A stretch of DNA of 64,000 nucleotides from Eledone cirrhosa (GCA_964016885.1 OZ024743.1:15482472-15546471), one strand, 5' to 3'; counted from the first letter of the stretch, positions 43,400 to 57,142 are shown. Translations and numbers: made by a program. Notes: a model not told the origin generated them from the sequence alone.

Positions 43400-44190
43400 A
43401 AAAGAATCCATAGACAATTCCAATGATGTGTTGAAGATAAGATAGACAGAGAGAAAAGGTGGTTATGGATGATTAAAAATGATTTTAACCTGGAAACAGA
43501 AATTGTAAGATAAAGTAAGAAACTATTACTTTTCTACAGAATAAATCACACAGCTGAAAGCGATAAGTGCTGAATTCATGGCGAGAATGGAGAAACCACA
43601 AGGCATATTACCTATCAATGTACACCACTAACTGAGAAATAAGAGAGACCACAACAATGTATCAGGGATAGTCCATTGGGCACTCTGTGGAAAGTATGGA
43701 CTAGAAAGAGCTAAAGTGATACGATTATAAATCCAACATCATTATCGAAAATAATAATACAAAGATCCTGTGGGATATTATGATTCAGTGTGACTAAGAG
43801 ATAGGAAATCAGATATCTTGATCAATGAGAAAGACAGCAAAATATCCTGAGTCATAGATATAACATGTCCAGCTAACAAAATGTGTGTTAATGAAAGAAT
43901 AAGAGTCGATAAATATGACAGGTTGGCTTAGGTGGTTAAGAAGTTTTGGTCACTGAAAAATCTGGTAGTAATATACATAATAAATAGTTACTTAGGAACA
44001 GAAAGAAGAGATCCTGAGAATTATCTCAAACACACTGGTAATGCAATATGGGTTGGGCTTTTGCTGAAAACAGTACTGCTTGCAAGAGCTCGAATATTCC
44101 AGAAGGTGCTTGAAACATACGGTGCGCTACCTCAGTTCACTGGCAGTGGAACCCTGATACCAAAATACATCTCTAGCTTTAGAAAGTGAG
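43400..44190 (+). pseudogene. Decayed R4/Dong-like C-terminal region
   Basis: Plus-strand pieces follow the order of the R4/Dong-like C-terminus: an AESDKC...HGENGETTRHITYQC finger with one Cys changed to His and a stop inside, ILWDIM, a corrupted RxSDI...DITCPA nuclease signature, then NERIRVDKYDRL and VKKFWSLKNLVVIYIINSYL and a C-terminal helix ARARIFQKVLETYG. Many stops and frame changes. It is an old copy. Confidence 0.6.
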
Positions 44191-44289
44191 TGATGAAAAT
44201 ATAATACCAATAATACCGAAGAATAATGCAACATCAGTGAAAGGAAAGTTATAGGTTTGAGATAAGAGAATAGCAAATGTTAAAGCTAT

Positions 44290-46290
44290 TGCTATAAGAA
44301 AGAATCGGTAGTTGACTGATGAAGAACTTGAGTCTATCAAAAGAAGGGTTCTTGATGTGACTAATGAATGACTTCAGGAAATTGACTCTAGTGGAGAGAA
44401 CAGAGAGATAGACAACGAAAATCAGTTGCTAAAGACGCTTTTCATTGCAAAAATGAGAAAACAAAAGCAAGTGGGATAAGTATTGTAGATGAACAAAATA
44501 TGACTGATGAGCTGGGATTGTTATATGACAATATAATACCAAATTCAAGGGCAGATAACAGTATCTATAATCGTAATCTAACAAGGATTGGTCAGTGGAA
44601 ATTAAATAGTGAGATTCAGAAAGTGAACAAAAACCTGATGAACATCAAAAAATACAACATTAGAGTATCAAACAACTTGATTAAAGCAGCAAGTTTTATT
44701 ATAGCAGAAAATATAGGTGAAGACAACTGAATGAGAATAACATTCTCACTGAAGAACAGAAATGAAATAGATACAAATGCAAAGGTACTAAGGAATAAAT
44801 TTTATTGGACAAAACAATTCTTAGGCAATTTCAAAAAAGGCGTTCTAACCTAGCAATCTCATGGACAGATTATTGCAAGGCATACGATTTCATTCTTCAC
44901 TTGTGGGTCGTGGAATATTTGAGTTTGTTTGGAATTGCATAGAATGTTGAACATTTTCTGGAAAAAAGCATGGAAAAATGGAAAGCCGCGTTGACCTGTT
45001 ATGAGCAAAGCTTGGCCACAATAAAAATCAATTCCGCTTATACTATGTTATATTATTAATAATTATGATCTTCAAAATTACAAAACCTGGCTATGATTTT
45101 AAGGGGAAACAACAGAAAGTCAATCATTTACATTTTATGATGGATTTTAAACTCTATGGTAAATATCAATCACAAATAAGCTCACGTGGTTTATTTGTGT
45201 ATGTGTTTGGTATTGGCATGTTAATGTAATTTGGATTGAAGGGATGCGGGATGTTTGTTTTGAATGAGGTGAGACAAAATATGTTGATGGAGTAGTGCTG
45301 ACTTCAAAAGAAATCATGAAAAAAATGAAAGATACAAATATCTTAGAATGTTAGAGATGGATAGCGTTATAGAACAGGAAATGAAATCATGTTTTACAGG
45401 AGAAGAATATCAAAGAGTTAGACTGGTTCTTAAGTCAAGGTCTAATTGTCAAAAGATATTTGAAACCATGAACACCTGTGCACTATCTCTGTTCAGATGG
45501 TGATAATAGAATTATTGCTTGGATAATTGATGAATTGCTACTGGACAACAAAAAAGCTACTTATATCATATGGAGCTTTTCATCCAAGCAGTGAGGTTGG
45601 TAGTTTGTACATACTAAGGAAAAAATAATGCTGACAGGTTGTAAAACCACTATGAGGGCAGACGAAAGCAATGTCGTTTGCATTTTAAATAATTGCACAT
45701 ATCCATTCTTGATGGAAGTGAGAAACTCAGATTTTGTTAATGGGTATTATAGAAAATTGCAAACACAGAGTCCAGTGCAAAAGGGAAATGACTACTGAAG
45801 CTGTCGAGAAGGGAACATAAAAGAAAGTACATGGACAATATCTGAGGGACACAGAAGCTAAAACTAATTTGTGAAAGAGGTGGTTATGACTGCACAAATA
45901 GGATTTGAATTCAGAAACAGAAGCCTTAATCTGTATCACTCAAAATTAGTTCCTAGCAGCAAAATTACTTAAACATAGTATTGAACAACCAGTAGCATAT
46001 TACAAATGTAGAATACATTGGAGAAAAAACAGGATTATCTGACACATCAGTTGTTAATGTACCCAGGAAAAATACAAACTATGTCATAGCAATGTTACTT
46101 GAATCGGTCAGTAGGAGCTATGGAGAAATAACACAAGTTTAAAAGGTCATGTAGATGGAGCAAACACAAACCAGAAGATATTTTGAAGAATGATTTTATG
46201 AAAATCCTGTGGGATTTAATGGTTCAATGTGACAATGACGTAGAACATAGAATGCCAGATATCATGGTAATATCATGCACATAGGATGCC
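44290..46290 (+). pseudogene. Decayed R4/Dong-like LINE, nearly whole ORF
   Basis: Recognisable in order: ESIKRRVLDV, KVNKNLMNIKKYNIRVSNNL (like the helical region before RT in copy 2), ILRNKFYWTK-type linker, WTDYCKAYDFILHLWVVEYL (motif A, compare WIDYKKAFDSLPHSW), FYDGFxTLW (a damaged YMDDLKLF box), and near 46,200-46,275 ILWDLMVQCDNDVEHRMPDIMV, the nuclease signature. Stops occur every 30-60 codons. Together with 43,400-44,190 it may be two tandem copies of one old family. Confidence 0.6.
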
Positions 46291-47495
46291 CCTTTTTCTC
46301 AGGTCATTCTAACTACATTTACCCACCTTTTAACAAACATACTAGAATTTGAAAAGGCTACACAATGTTTGACAACCAGATTGTTTTTAAGTTAAATACA
46401 TCTTCGATTCTCCGAACACTTGCACATTCTCAACAGGACGTAAGTGATGTTTATAATATAATACTATTCATGTCTGGGAAAATACTGCTGCAATACCATT
46501 GAATATTTATGATTATATATCTTTTAGTTCCACACACCTAGCCACTAAAACCTCATGGGAATGATCAGAAAACATTCACTGAAAAGCATTCTGTAGATCC
46601 ACCATGTTCATTCTTTGTTTCTTCTATAATTACAGAATAGTTGCTGTTGATATTCAGAACTTGCAAGTTGCATAAGAACACAAGAAAATTTTTATTTGAT
46701 ATGTGGTTTTCTATAAGTGATGCAATGAGAGAGCAGTTCTGAGGTTTATGGATGCTAGACATAGTAGCCAAAGTGTGCTCAAATCACATACACTCAATTG
46801 TCTGAGGAAAAAGAAGAACATTTCAATAATATAGTCTTTAGTATATAAATGGATAGTGTGGTCATTACTATAAATACTTTGATGATAGGTCTTCTCGATC
46901 AGTGTAAATATAGCCTTGAACAAAAAACATCAATATCAATTTGATATAGCCTTCGCAAAAATCTATATTGAACATTATAGTCATGCCAATCTTCTGAGAA
47001 ATGCAACTAATTGGAAAACCTTACCTTCCTATACATTTGCATTTATCTGTAAACATCAAGCACATTAACTCTGCAACAATATCACTCCCTCTAACATTTA
47101 TGTGAAATTAATAGAAACATTTTAACATACAAATAAAATAAAATAGAAGGCCTGTGTTTAATCTTTTGTATGTGAGGTTATGTAATTTTCATGATATATA
47201 TATATATATGTATGTGTGTGTGTATGTGTGTTTGTGCATGAGTGAATGTGTGGGGTTATATGCATGAAATTTAGTTAGACTTGGTAAGAAATATTACTTT
47301 AGAATTTTTACTTCTAAATATAACATTTTGACAGGCTAATGTCTGAGAAATCTGCAGTCAGGTATAATATAGTTAGTGTTTGTGTTTGACTGGGCATATG
47401 ACAGTTATTGTAAACAAATTATTTTGTATTGATGCTCCTGTATAATTTAGAATCACGCTATATTGAATGCATTGCATTACTAAATATAGATTTTA
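46291..47495. other. No gene recognised
   Basis: AT-rich, with a (TA)n(GT)n tract at about 47,193-47,230. No motif found. Confidence 0.55.
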
Positions 47496-47499
47496 GGTA

Positions 47500-47665
47500 C
47501 ATTAATTTCTACCATTAGCTAGAGGACACAAATTTATGGTAGGGACATTTAGTCAATTAACAAAACCCTAGTATTGATTTATTTTCTCAATTCCAGAATG
47601 GGTAAAAGGTAAAGTTTGCCTCAATAGGATTTGAACTCACAACGTAAGAATTTGGCTCTCTTAAA
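47500..47665 (-). repeat. Old SINE copy
   Basis: Decayed minus-strand relative of the tRNA-headed SINE: tctaccatt...ggacacaaatt, tttattttctcaattcc, ggtaaaaggtaaagtttgcctcaataggatttgaactcacaacgtaa. More diverged than the neighbouring copy at 47,838. Confidence 0.6.
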
Positions 47666-47820
47666 ATTCTCCCAATTCAAAGTATATTAATATTCTATAT
47701 TTCAAATGCTGAACTGTCTGATAAGAATGTATTAGTAGTGATGATAATAGTAACAGTTGTGGTTGTAGTAGTAATAGTAGTGATAGTATTAGTACTAATG
47801 CCTGTAGGAATTTTGAAATT

Positions 47821-48038
47821 TTGAAAATATAGTAATACTTGTTTCTATTTTAGGCACAAGGCCAGCAATTATCCAGTACATTACTGGTACTTTATTTTAT
47901 CGACCCCGTAAGGATGAAAGGCAAAGTTAACCTCGGCCGGATTTGAACTCAGATCGTAAAAGGACGTAACTATGCTGGAAAGCATGTCTGACCCTCTAAC
48001 GATACTGCCAATTCACGGCCCTTGAAAATATAGTAATA
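47821..48038 (-). repeat. Young SINE with perfect 17-bp target duplication
   Basis: The SINE body is 47,838-48,021. The 17-base repeat ttgaaaatatagtaata flanks it exactly (47,821-47,837 and 48,022-48,038). The body holds a consensus-like core (gcacaaggccagcaattatc, tttattttatcgaccccg) and the head end ggatttgaactcagatcg to ccaattcacggcc. Confidence 0.92.
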
Positions 48039-48039
48039 A

Positions 48040-48660
48040 TAAAGATATTTTGTCCCAGATCTATGATCAAAAGAATGTCTGTTGTGACCAACCTATAGCT
48101 CTCTAATCATAGTGTACTTTCTACTTCATTAAATGATATTTCGTTTCCTTCTTTAAAACTAAGGAGGGATTTGTTGCATGTTGAGTGATCTCATAGAATT
48201 TTCCCCATTGCTTGGTTTAGTAATGGTGAGGAAAGTGCAGATTTAATGATTTCAATAACTGTCAATACATGGTGTTATGTGGAGTGTGTCTTGAAAAATG
48301 TTCATGTATTGTTGAAAGGATGTACTTCTTGAAGTGGTAGTATTTTCACATTATTGCAGTTCATGGCATATCAGGAGCCAAAAATAACCAGATCATTGTG
48401 ACATCTCCCACAGAGTGAATGATTATAGCATACTAAAGAATTAAATCACCTATCCACTGATGTAGGTAAGAAGGGGCTACTATTAGGAATTCTGCATAGT
48501 ATTAATATAAATAAATATTCCAGTATATATTTTGTATCTCTGACAAGTGAAAAGAAAATGTATAGTGTTTTTTAAATATATATTAAAGAGAGAGAAAAAC
48601 GAGAGAGATAGATAGAATAAGGAAATAAACATCTACTTTTTCTCCCCACATTCATTCTCT
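48040..48660. other. No gene recognised
   Basis: Ordinary AT-rich DNA; no motif. Confidence 0.5.
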
Positions 48661-48665
48661 TTGCA

Positions 48666-48672
48666 CACACAG

Positions 48673-48712
<40 letters not shown>

Positions 48713-48840
48713 TTATAATAATAAAATGTGGAGAGGAAGCACACGAGTTAGGATAAATTTTTCTTCCTAATAATCGTCTTTTTCTCCCTGTTTTCACATA
48801 TATATATATATAATATATATATATATATAATATATATATA

Positions 48841-48883
<43 letters not shown>

Positions 48884-48960
48884 TAGATAGATAGATAGAT
48901 AGATGGATAGATAGCGAGAGAGAAGGAGAGAGAGAAGAGGTGTGAAATAGAGAGGTGTAA
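48666..48960. repeat. (CA)n, (TA)n and (TAGA)n microsatellites
   Basis: (CA)n and (AT)n at 48,668-48,710, interrupted (AT)n at 48,798-48,880, (AGAT)n at 48,881-48,903 and a GA-rich run to 48,945. Frames here encode Tyr/Ile repeats only. Confidence 0.92.
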
Positions 48961-51130
48961 CACATATGACATATATAATGGAATAACTGATTGTGTTAAA
49001 GATAAAATATAATCGAGACTGTAAAAGAATGGATGTGAAAAATGGTAATAGTAACATTCTAACAGAATGTATTAGAGAGGGAAAGCGCAAAATGAAATGA
49101 AAAGAAGTATTAAATGGAATAAATGGCTACAAGAAAGTAAATAAAATGGAAAGGAATGGGGGGTCAGAAACACTATATATCACAATAAATAGTTGAAGAA
49201 AGGAGAGACTGGGAGAAATTGATCAGATGTTTCTAATTCACATGCGCAAAAACAAGGATAAAAGACTTTATTGACATTTTTGCCATTGCTAATGATTAAG
49301 GAGGTGAAAATGACACTTCAATGATGATGGCGATAATGATGATGGTGATGAGGTCGATTTCCAGAATGCAGTTTGTCACACATATGCATACATAAAAGAA
49401 TTATGAAAAATAATATATATACAATATAAAAATATAACAAGATATAAATGTGATATATCATTTAAAGTTATAAAATCATAGATTGGAAGGAATAAATTGG
49501 AATATGCTGAAATGTTAGGAGCCTTCAACCTTACACTGTCCAGCAATATAAGAAACATCTTTAAAATTTCAATGAAGATAGAAATACGAGGTCAAATGGT
49601 AAGAATTTTCATTAATCAATATGTCCAAAGCAAAAAAATGAATTACATTATAATGACATACTTTCAAGAAGCACCATATGAAAATACATTTTTTTAAATT
49701 TTGTTTATACACTTTTGTTTTAGATATTCTTATTACTTTTTACATTATGATTTCTGAAGCAATACAGTCTTTATAGTGATGATTTAAAGTTATACTTTGA
49801 ATAAATTTATGATTATTGCTGGTGTACTATTTATATATATGGTGATCATGATTATATGTATGTATGTGTGTGTGTATGTATGTTTATATGTATGTATGGA
49901 GGTATGTATGATGTATGTATTATGTATGTATGTGTATGGAGGTATGTATATGTATACATATATTTAAGAAGGAAATATATTAGTTTTGATATATAATGGA
50001 AATAGCAAAATCGAATTTCACTTTGCAAAACTATCAGAATATAAAATGATGGTACTAAACTATAATGATATATCCACTTCAACTATCAGGGCAAATTGAG
50101 TTCCCAGTTAGTGGTTGACAGAACATTTCTGCAAATAGAGAAATATATTTAGTATTTAAGTATATATATATAACTTCAATAATATAATCAATCAAAAGTC
50201 TATAATTTGAAACATACTTCTGTTTTTGACAATATCTAAACAGTGTATGAAGAATTATTTCGATAAACAGACGGAAAAAATATAGCGATTTCTTGAATAG
50301 TCTTAAGGGACAAACTATTGTGGGCACAAGCCAAAGCTAATATTCTTGCATTTTGCTTCTATTTTGGTTCAATAGAAAAACCATTATGTGGTTCACTCCC
50401 CTCACCCTCAGTAAGCTTGTGATAGCAGTCAAATATTAATCACATCACAGCTCATATTATATAAAGTTGGCTTAAATGTTTCTAAAATGAAAGGCTGGTC
50501 AAAGTGGATTGAATAATTTTAATCAGGGATTTGCGTTTGACGAACATGCTGAATTGGCAAAAATGTTAGGAAATCAGACAAAATAATATGCAGTATTTAT
50601 TCCCTTTTATGCTATGAATTCTAATGCTGGCATGGTCAATATCTTTTCATCCCTATGTTGTCAATAAAACTAAGTACTTTTCTCTCAAATTTTGGCATCC
50701 ATGTATTTATAAACTGTTGAACAAAATGCTTTGCATTGTTTATTTTGGATCTGACAACCCAAGTATGTGTAGTAAATCTACCTATATCTAGTCAAAGGAC
50801 TTGTAAAAAAATAATTAAAGGAGGGAATCAAGAAACGCCCTTAATATTCTTCCACAGAAACTCCAAAATTAGCCCTTAGTAATTATATTGGAGTTGCCAT
50901 CTGTCATTGATCAGGTTAAATGCACAGATCATAGCATCTATCCTGAAGGAGAAACAACTGTTATTTCTAACAATTTTAGCAACCGAGTATATGCTCCCTC
51001 ATCTAATTGGTTTTACTATATGAAGGGACACTGAGGGATCATCGGTGATTGTAACAATGATTGTTTATGCATTGAGGAGTCGTGTAGCACAATAATGTTC
51101 CTTTAATTATTGTTGTTGTGATATGTTCTC
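48961..51130. other. No gene recognised
   Basis: AT-rich with a (GTAT)n-rich block at 49,855-49,960. No coding motif or repeat family recognised. Confidence 0.55.
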
Positions 51131-51485
51131 CACCTCTAGCATAGTTTCTTCGGACACAAACCCTGGTACCCCGACCCACTATGCAGGGAAAAGGTAGATA
51201 AACAAATACCTGGGATTGTCTGCTTCCTCTTCGCACCAGTCCCTGTCGAGACCTCAGGAGTACTTGGACCCCATCCTGCTGAGCTCCTCTGCAAGATCGG
51301 AAGATTGGCAGCCAGTCTGAAGAAGGAGCCCGTGAAATGGGGTGATTGTTTCAGTGGGTGTCGCTGGCCATTGTCCAAGGGAATACTTTTGTGATCCTGT
51401 CTATGGGGTCAAGACTCATATTCACCACACCCTAGAATTGGAGCCCAATCCCCCTCACAACCCACCTCACCATTCTTCAGTGACA
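51130..51485. other. GC-richer island of unknown nature
   Basis: Composition rises sharply against the flanks, with words such as ctggtaccccgacccac, cagtccctgtcgagacctcagg and gagcccgtgaaatggggtg. Short frames exist on both strands (80 codons minus, 83 codons plus) but neither shows a domain. It could be a fragment of an LTR element, a diverged LINE UTR or an exon; I cannot decide. Confidence 0.3.
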
Positions 51486-51718
51486 CTAGAGCCCTTTCCA
51501 TTTCCATTTTTTAAAAATATTGTCTTATTTTACATTCCATTCTTATTTCTCAATCAATTTTTTTTCTTTGTCTATCAAATTGTATCTACATGATATATTA
51601 ATTCAATTGTAACTAAAACTCATTTAAATACACAAAAAAAGTTGTATTAGTGTAGCAATTGTGCCTAAATGTTTTTCAAGTAATTATGTCATTATGAAAC
51701 AAGTTAATTTAGCTTATC

Positions 51719-51935
51719 ATTATATATTATTCTAGATGGATTGGCAGTATCGGTAGAGGGTCGGATGCCATGCTTTGATGCAAAGAGTTACGGCACTTTC
51801 CATTCTGAGTTCAAATCCCGCCGAGGTTAACTTTGCCTTTCATCCTTACGGGGTCGATAAAATAAAGTACCAGTAATACACTGGATTATTGCTGGCCTTG
51901 TGCCAAAAGTAGAAACAATTATATATTATTCTAGA
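51719..51935 (+). repeat. Full-length tRNA-derived SINE with perfect 18-bp target duplication
   Basis: The 18-base repeat attatatattattctaga lies at 51,719-51,736 and 51,918-51,935, enclosing a 181-base body. The body starts with a tRNA-like head: an A-box-like stretch (gtatcggtagagggtcgg) and a B-box-like gagttcaaatccc, the promoter elements of RNA polymerase III. The tail is ggccttgtgccaaaagtagaaaca. This is the best copy in the window for defining the family. It is the same family as the minus-strand copies at 19,914, 41,912 and 47,838. Confidence 0.93.
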
Positions 51936-52406
51936 ATAATTCAACAAACAAAATGCGTATCTATTCAATGAGAGACATCTAGAGCTAATACAGGCATAAG
52001 GGGAAGCAAGTTCTCAGGTTAGATAAAGTCAATGTATTTACTATTGTCAATGTCTGTATAATTACTTTCACCAAGTACTGAAAAGAGAAACACCATTGAT
52101 AAGGGAAACAGGAAACAATGTTGTTACTTCTTTTCCAACTACACCTCTAGTGTTGTGCCTTGAAACAATGCAACCAGTACACACAGGAAGGTGGTTGGTT
52201 ACATGAAATGAAAGGTACCTGCTGTAGAAACCATTTAAACAACTGCATACAAGTTATGTCTGCTGATGACTAGTCAGCTATAGCCAGCAAGGAAACGATA
52301 TTGATGATGATATGTATGGGTGGAAGAAAACAAACACTAGTATTATTTTCAATAAATCAGAAAACTTTAATGTTTGTTCAAATTATAAAAAATGCTGATA
52401 GGAATG

Positions 52407-52535
<129 letters not shown>

Positions 52536-55500
52536 GGATGGGGGTTCATTAAAGGTATTGTAAAAAGATATAGAACTTGAAACTTGTTACTGTAATGGTA
52601 ACAAAATATATTTTAGCTCATGGAAAGATCGGATTATAGGAGAGACATTAGAAGCATTATCCTGCTACCTTGTGTAAAGAAACTTTTACATGGTTGCTAG
52701 AATCTTCTTGTTAGAATCAGCATCCAAATCATACTCAATTGAAGTCCTACTCTTAAAATATGGAAGGATAAAATAGGTAATGTAGCCCTAGATAGCCGAA
52801 ACATGCTGCATGCTCAAGGATAGAACGCCTTTGTTCATGGATGTGCATGTTCAGATCTTACATGGGACTAAACAACAATAGTCAACATAAAAATGCTAAA
52901 TCTGCAGCAGCTGAAAAATAGTGAATAAGAGAGAGTATAGACTGCATCCCTCATATATTCAATGCAACTGTTTAGGTGAAATATAGTGTGTGAATTACTG
53001 GAGGCTGTAAATTACATAAGAAATAAGTGATGTATTTAAATATGGTGATGTGTAATCGCAAGGCAAACTTTATGCTGGTTGGGGTTAAATTTAAATTTTG
53101 CTCAAATATTATGATAGTGACAAAATGATGAAGGAGTAAGGGTTGGAATAAATAGAGTGGGAATACATGAATACATAACGAATGAAAGATAATTGTTTAT
53201 ACAGGTATGGAATTTTTCAGACCAAATAAACAGTGGTGGTTTTGATAATGTTTAAAGCTGATCTAAGATGGCCAATTGATAATATTCATCCAGTTCTTTT
53301 CGTCGTTATTGATTTAATCAGAATACTTCTGCAGCCTTCAGTTCAAAGGAACTGAAATACATTTATCAGCCAAGTAAAAATTATATACTGAAACATTTCA
53401 TGTAAGAAATAGTTTTTTTTCTTTCAACTCATATTTATTTAGTTTTAAACATATGTTTTGGACTTCTACAATAATATACTTACACGAATCTGTATACAAG
53501 TGTTGGTGTAGATTTAGTATGGTGCACTTTCAGTTAGGTTTGGCTGCCACCTTTAAAATATTGAGCAGTCAAACAGAGATTCCTTGTGGAATCATGGTAT
53601 AATGTTGGTTCAAACAATATATGAGGACAGTTAAACAATAGTGAAGAGGTAGTGTAAATGAAGATTGCTATCATTTTTGAAGGAATATGTTTATAAATTG
53701 AAACGTGACAGCATCTATACAAAAAATGCACATCATATTTAAATCATTATCGAAGAAGTCACTGTTTATTTTGTCTGAAAAAATCCATACTTGTATAAAT
53801 ATATTTTTTCACTATTTATGCACATATTTTCTATTTACACACCTCCTTCCTGTTCTAACTATTTTTGTTGATTATTTTTGAATTGTTACAAGTTTTATTG
53901 TTTTTCTTTTTTGCCATCATTGTTGGTGATGGCAATGGGCTGCTGAAAATGTGAATAATTATTATTTTTTTTTAAATCTTTTAAAACAGAATGTGAGCTG
54001 TAGAGCCAAGGCAATGCACAGCATGAGGAAGCTATCTAATAGAAAACTGCTTGTCTCTGGAGTGTGAGATGGATGCAGTTTATAAGCTGACATGAAACAT
54101 AGCTACAAGCCGCACATACGAAGCATAATGTTGAATATTGCTTGATGGAAACTGTACATAAATCATTGAAATGTATGAGAGAAAATAAAGCTTGTCTTTA
54201 TGACTGTTTTCAATATATTTGTGACTTTGCAAATTATAATAACATTTGTGGAAACATGTCGAATTATGTTCCCATACAATGAAATACAATTTGTAAAATG
54301 GAAGGAACGGAGAAAAATTAATTTGTTTTCTAAAATACCTAATTAGCTTAGTATTCACCTGTGTTTTGGTTGTTTATGTTGCTAAAATTAAGCCAATTCA
54401 GATGTGGAATAATTAATGTATGCATAATCAGGGATCGTTCAATGTAAAATATTCTAGATCATCAATATTGTATATATTAACGTAAGAGTGTAAGAATCTC
54501 CAAATACTATAATACACACATTTGTAAAAACATTGTATGTTCATATGGTTGAGTGAGTCTGTATAAACATATATTCACACACACACACATATATATTCAC
54601 ATACATGCACATAAACATATACACACATATATGTGGGGGTGTTTGTTTGTGTGTGTATATACATCATTTCACTAGTTTCAGTCATTATATTGTAGCCATG
54701 GTGGGTGACTGCATTGATTTACTTGATCATATCGATCACAGTAATTAATTTTTTCATGTGGCTGGTAAATGTATCGATTATTTTTGTCAATCTACACAGA
54801 AACAGATACAAACATAAACATAGACACAGTCACACACATATATTACTTACAAGGCATGTGTCAACTGAAGGCTACAGTAGATGATACTAGCTCAAGATAC
54901 CATACACCGAGACGGAATCTAGAACCACATGATTATATACACATATGCATCACCATCGTCCTCCACCGCTGCCTCCTCATCCTCAACATCATCATCTTTA
55001 ACGTCTATTTTCCATATATATATATATATATATATACACATATGTATATGTATATATATACCGATAATCAGTATTGATTGATCTTTAGCGTGCGATGGTC
55101 GTCAGCCATCCCGTCTAATTGGATATTGTTTACTGGCACATTATCAAAGAAGGAAGAAGGAAAATACCTCAATTTTATGTTATAAAAACATTTTTTATAT
55201 AGGAGCAATTACAGAATATATTCAAATACTTTAGTGCTCCTAGGTTGGGATATATTTAAGTCGTCGTATACTGCCGCATGGTGTGATGACATCATTTGGA
55301 TCACTGCATAGAGATAGCACGTCTATGCTCCCTGAGGAGATCATCGTTTAATAAATATTGTTTCAGCTACTGACGTCAGAAAGTGATGTCAGCACTAAGG
55401 GCAGTTAATCGACTGCCTTCACAGTCGACGCCAGATGGCGTGATCTTCTACAGATCCAGATAATCGATCAATAATAGTAAATCACGTGTAAGCACTCGAC

Positions 55501-55752
55501 ATCACGAATGCCATAGGTTATTACGTAGATAAGTATCAATATTCAGAAAAGAGAGGGTATCATATATTAAATATCAGTTTATTTCATTATAGCATTACAT
55601 TATGTACATTTCAAACCATCAAAATGTCATTATTCAACAGTTATTCAATGCGTTACCATCAGAGAGGGGCTCAAATGTAAATAAAAATAAAGCTTGTTTA
55701 TGTATTCGATATGCCTTCCATATATTACATACAAATGCATACATACACACAC

Positions 55753-55792
<40 letters not shown>

Positions 55793-56270
55793 GGGAATGG
55801 GAGATAAATGAATGTATGATTGTATCATCATAATAGATAAAATTCCTATGTTAGCCCAAGATGTCAGTTGCACACACACATACACAATACAGTTATGACT
55901 AAAAATAGGAATGTACAATGATGTGAAAATGTCTACAAACAATTCGATTAAATGGATCCCACAGCTTCCATTGAAATATTTGTGTCAGTTGCGTAAATGC
56001 GGCCAACAAATTATATTATACAGACATGTATCAAAAGAGAGTGTTTTATGTTTGCAATAAATTCTATTTCATAACAGAAACCTGTCATTTGATTTCTAAA
56101 TATTCAACAGTAAGTGTCTAAAAGAACAGTGTGTTCAATTAATATTCAATGTTTGACAAAGAATAACGTTATAAGCGTTGGGAATATAGAGGATGATTTT
56201 ATGTGTTATGCAAGCAAAAACATAATTCCAACGTACATTTGTTACATTTTCTATTTGAAACAATATAGTT
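52536..56270. other. No gene recognised
   Basis: Mostly AT-rich with (CA)n/(TA)n patches near 54,580-54,660, 55,012-55,060 and 55,747-55,793. A less AT-rich block (55,250-55,530) contains a palindromic TGACGTCA at about 55,371-55,378 and the near match TGATGTCA 10 bases on; it could be a diverged LTR or UTR. Confidence 0.5.
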
Positions 56271-56275
56271 TTGAT

Positions 56276-56708
56276 ACTTTACATCCTACCAGTTTTGTTA
56301 TATGGTCTTGACTGTGTTAATTGGACGACAATGTCACTTCATTAGCTCTCTACATTCCAGAGCCACACCATGAGACTTATGACTGGCAAGCGGCTCAGTG
56401 ACCTGCTCAACATTACCAAACTTAGACCAATTGCATACATTGCCAAGTCAAGAGTACTCAAACTATACGGTCATATAAAAAGACCAGCTTGTGGTGTGAG
56501 TAAGCTATGCCTGGAAGGAAGGTTGGCTAGTAAGAGAATCAGAGGCCAGCAGCTAAATCAATGGCTTTACAATGTCAACTTATGGACTGGACTTAATCTT
56601 TGCTCTTCGAACTATGCTGCTGGTGATCGAACTTTGTGGAAAGTGATATCACATGTTAATGCGCAGTCTGTACTGGCGGAGTTTAGCAAACACAAGAAGA
56701 ATAAATAA
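56276..56708 (+). pseudogene. LINE 3' fragment with YGH C-terminal region
   Basis: Plus-strand reading gives ILPVLLYGLDCVNW, a frame change, then FQSHTMRLMTGKRLSDLL, IAKSRVLKLYGHIKRPACGVSK and IRGQQLNQWLYNV, ending at a stop at 56,708. LLYG.E.W followed by RLYGHV and a basic GRP-like stretch is the usual C-terminus after the RT domain in CR1/RTE/Jockey-type LINEs. The RT domain itself is absent. It differs from the YGHV region of the element at 28,185. Confidence 0.65.
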
Positions 56709-57142
56709 TCTTCAAAATGTGTAAATATGTTCATTCAAAAGCAAATAAGCAATAAGTGGACGAGTAAATGTAATATACATTAACAAGGATGCTAGACTAG
56801 CCTTTACTAGTTAAGTAAACGACTATATTTTGAAATGAAACAAGCTGGAAACAGATCTATTGTATGTGCACTTTCACCGATTACGTTCTGTTATATATGA
56901 ATGAAAACAAAGAAATAATTTTCAAAATGTGGTCTATATTTGTATTAACTACTTACAACTAACTATTACTATCTGCAATATCTACACGAAATGTTATTGC
57001 TATGTTCCGATATGAGTGGGAATATATTTCTGTTGTCTTTGACTTCTGTGTAACTGATTCAATATTGTAAATAGAATGTCTCTCAGCATTCGTATGGCAT
57101 GATGAATAGAAATGGAACATCTGTGCTGATAACAATATGAGA

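Noticed and set aside
48633..49090. Three overlapping minus-strand frames near 100 codons
   Set aside because: Produced by (TA)n, (TATC)n and CT-rich tracts.
51719..51935. A functional tRNA gene at the SINE head
   Set aside because: A and B box-like blocks are present but there is no cloverleaf I can fold, and the sequence continues as a SINE with target duplications.
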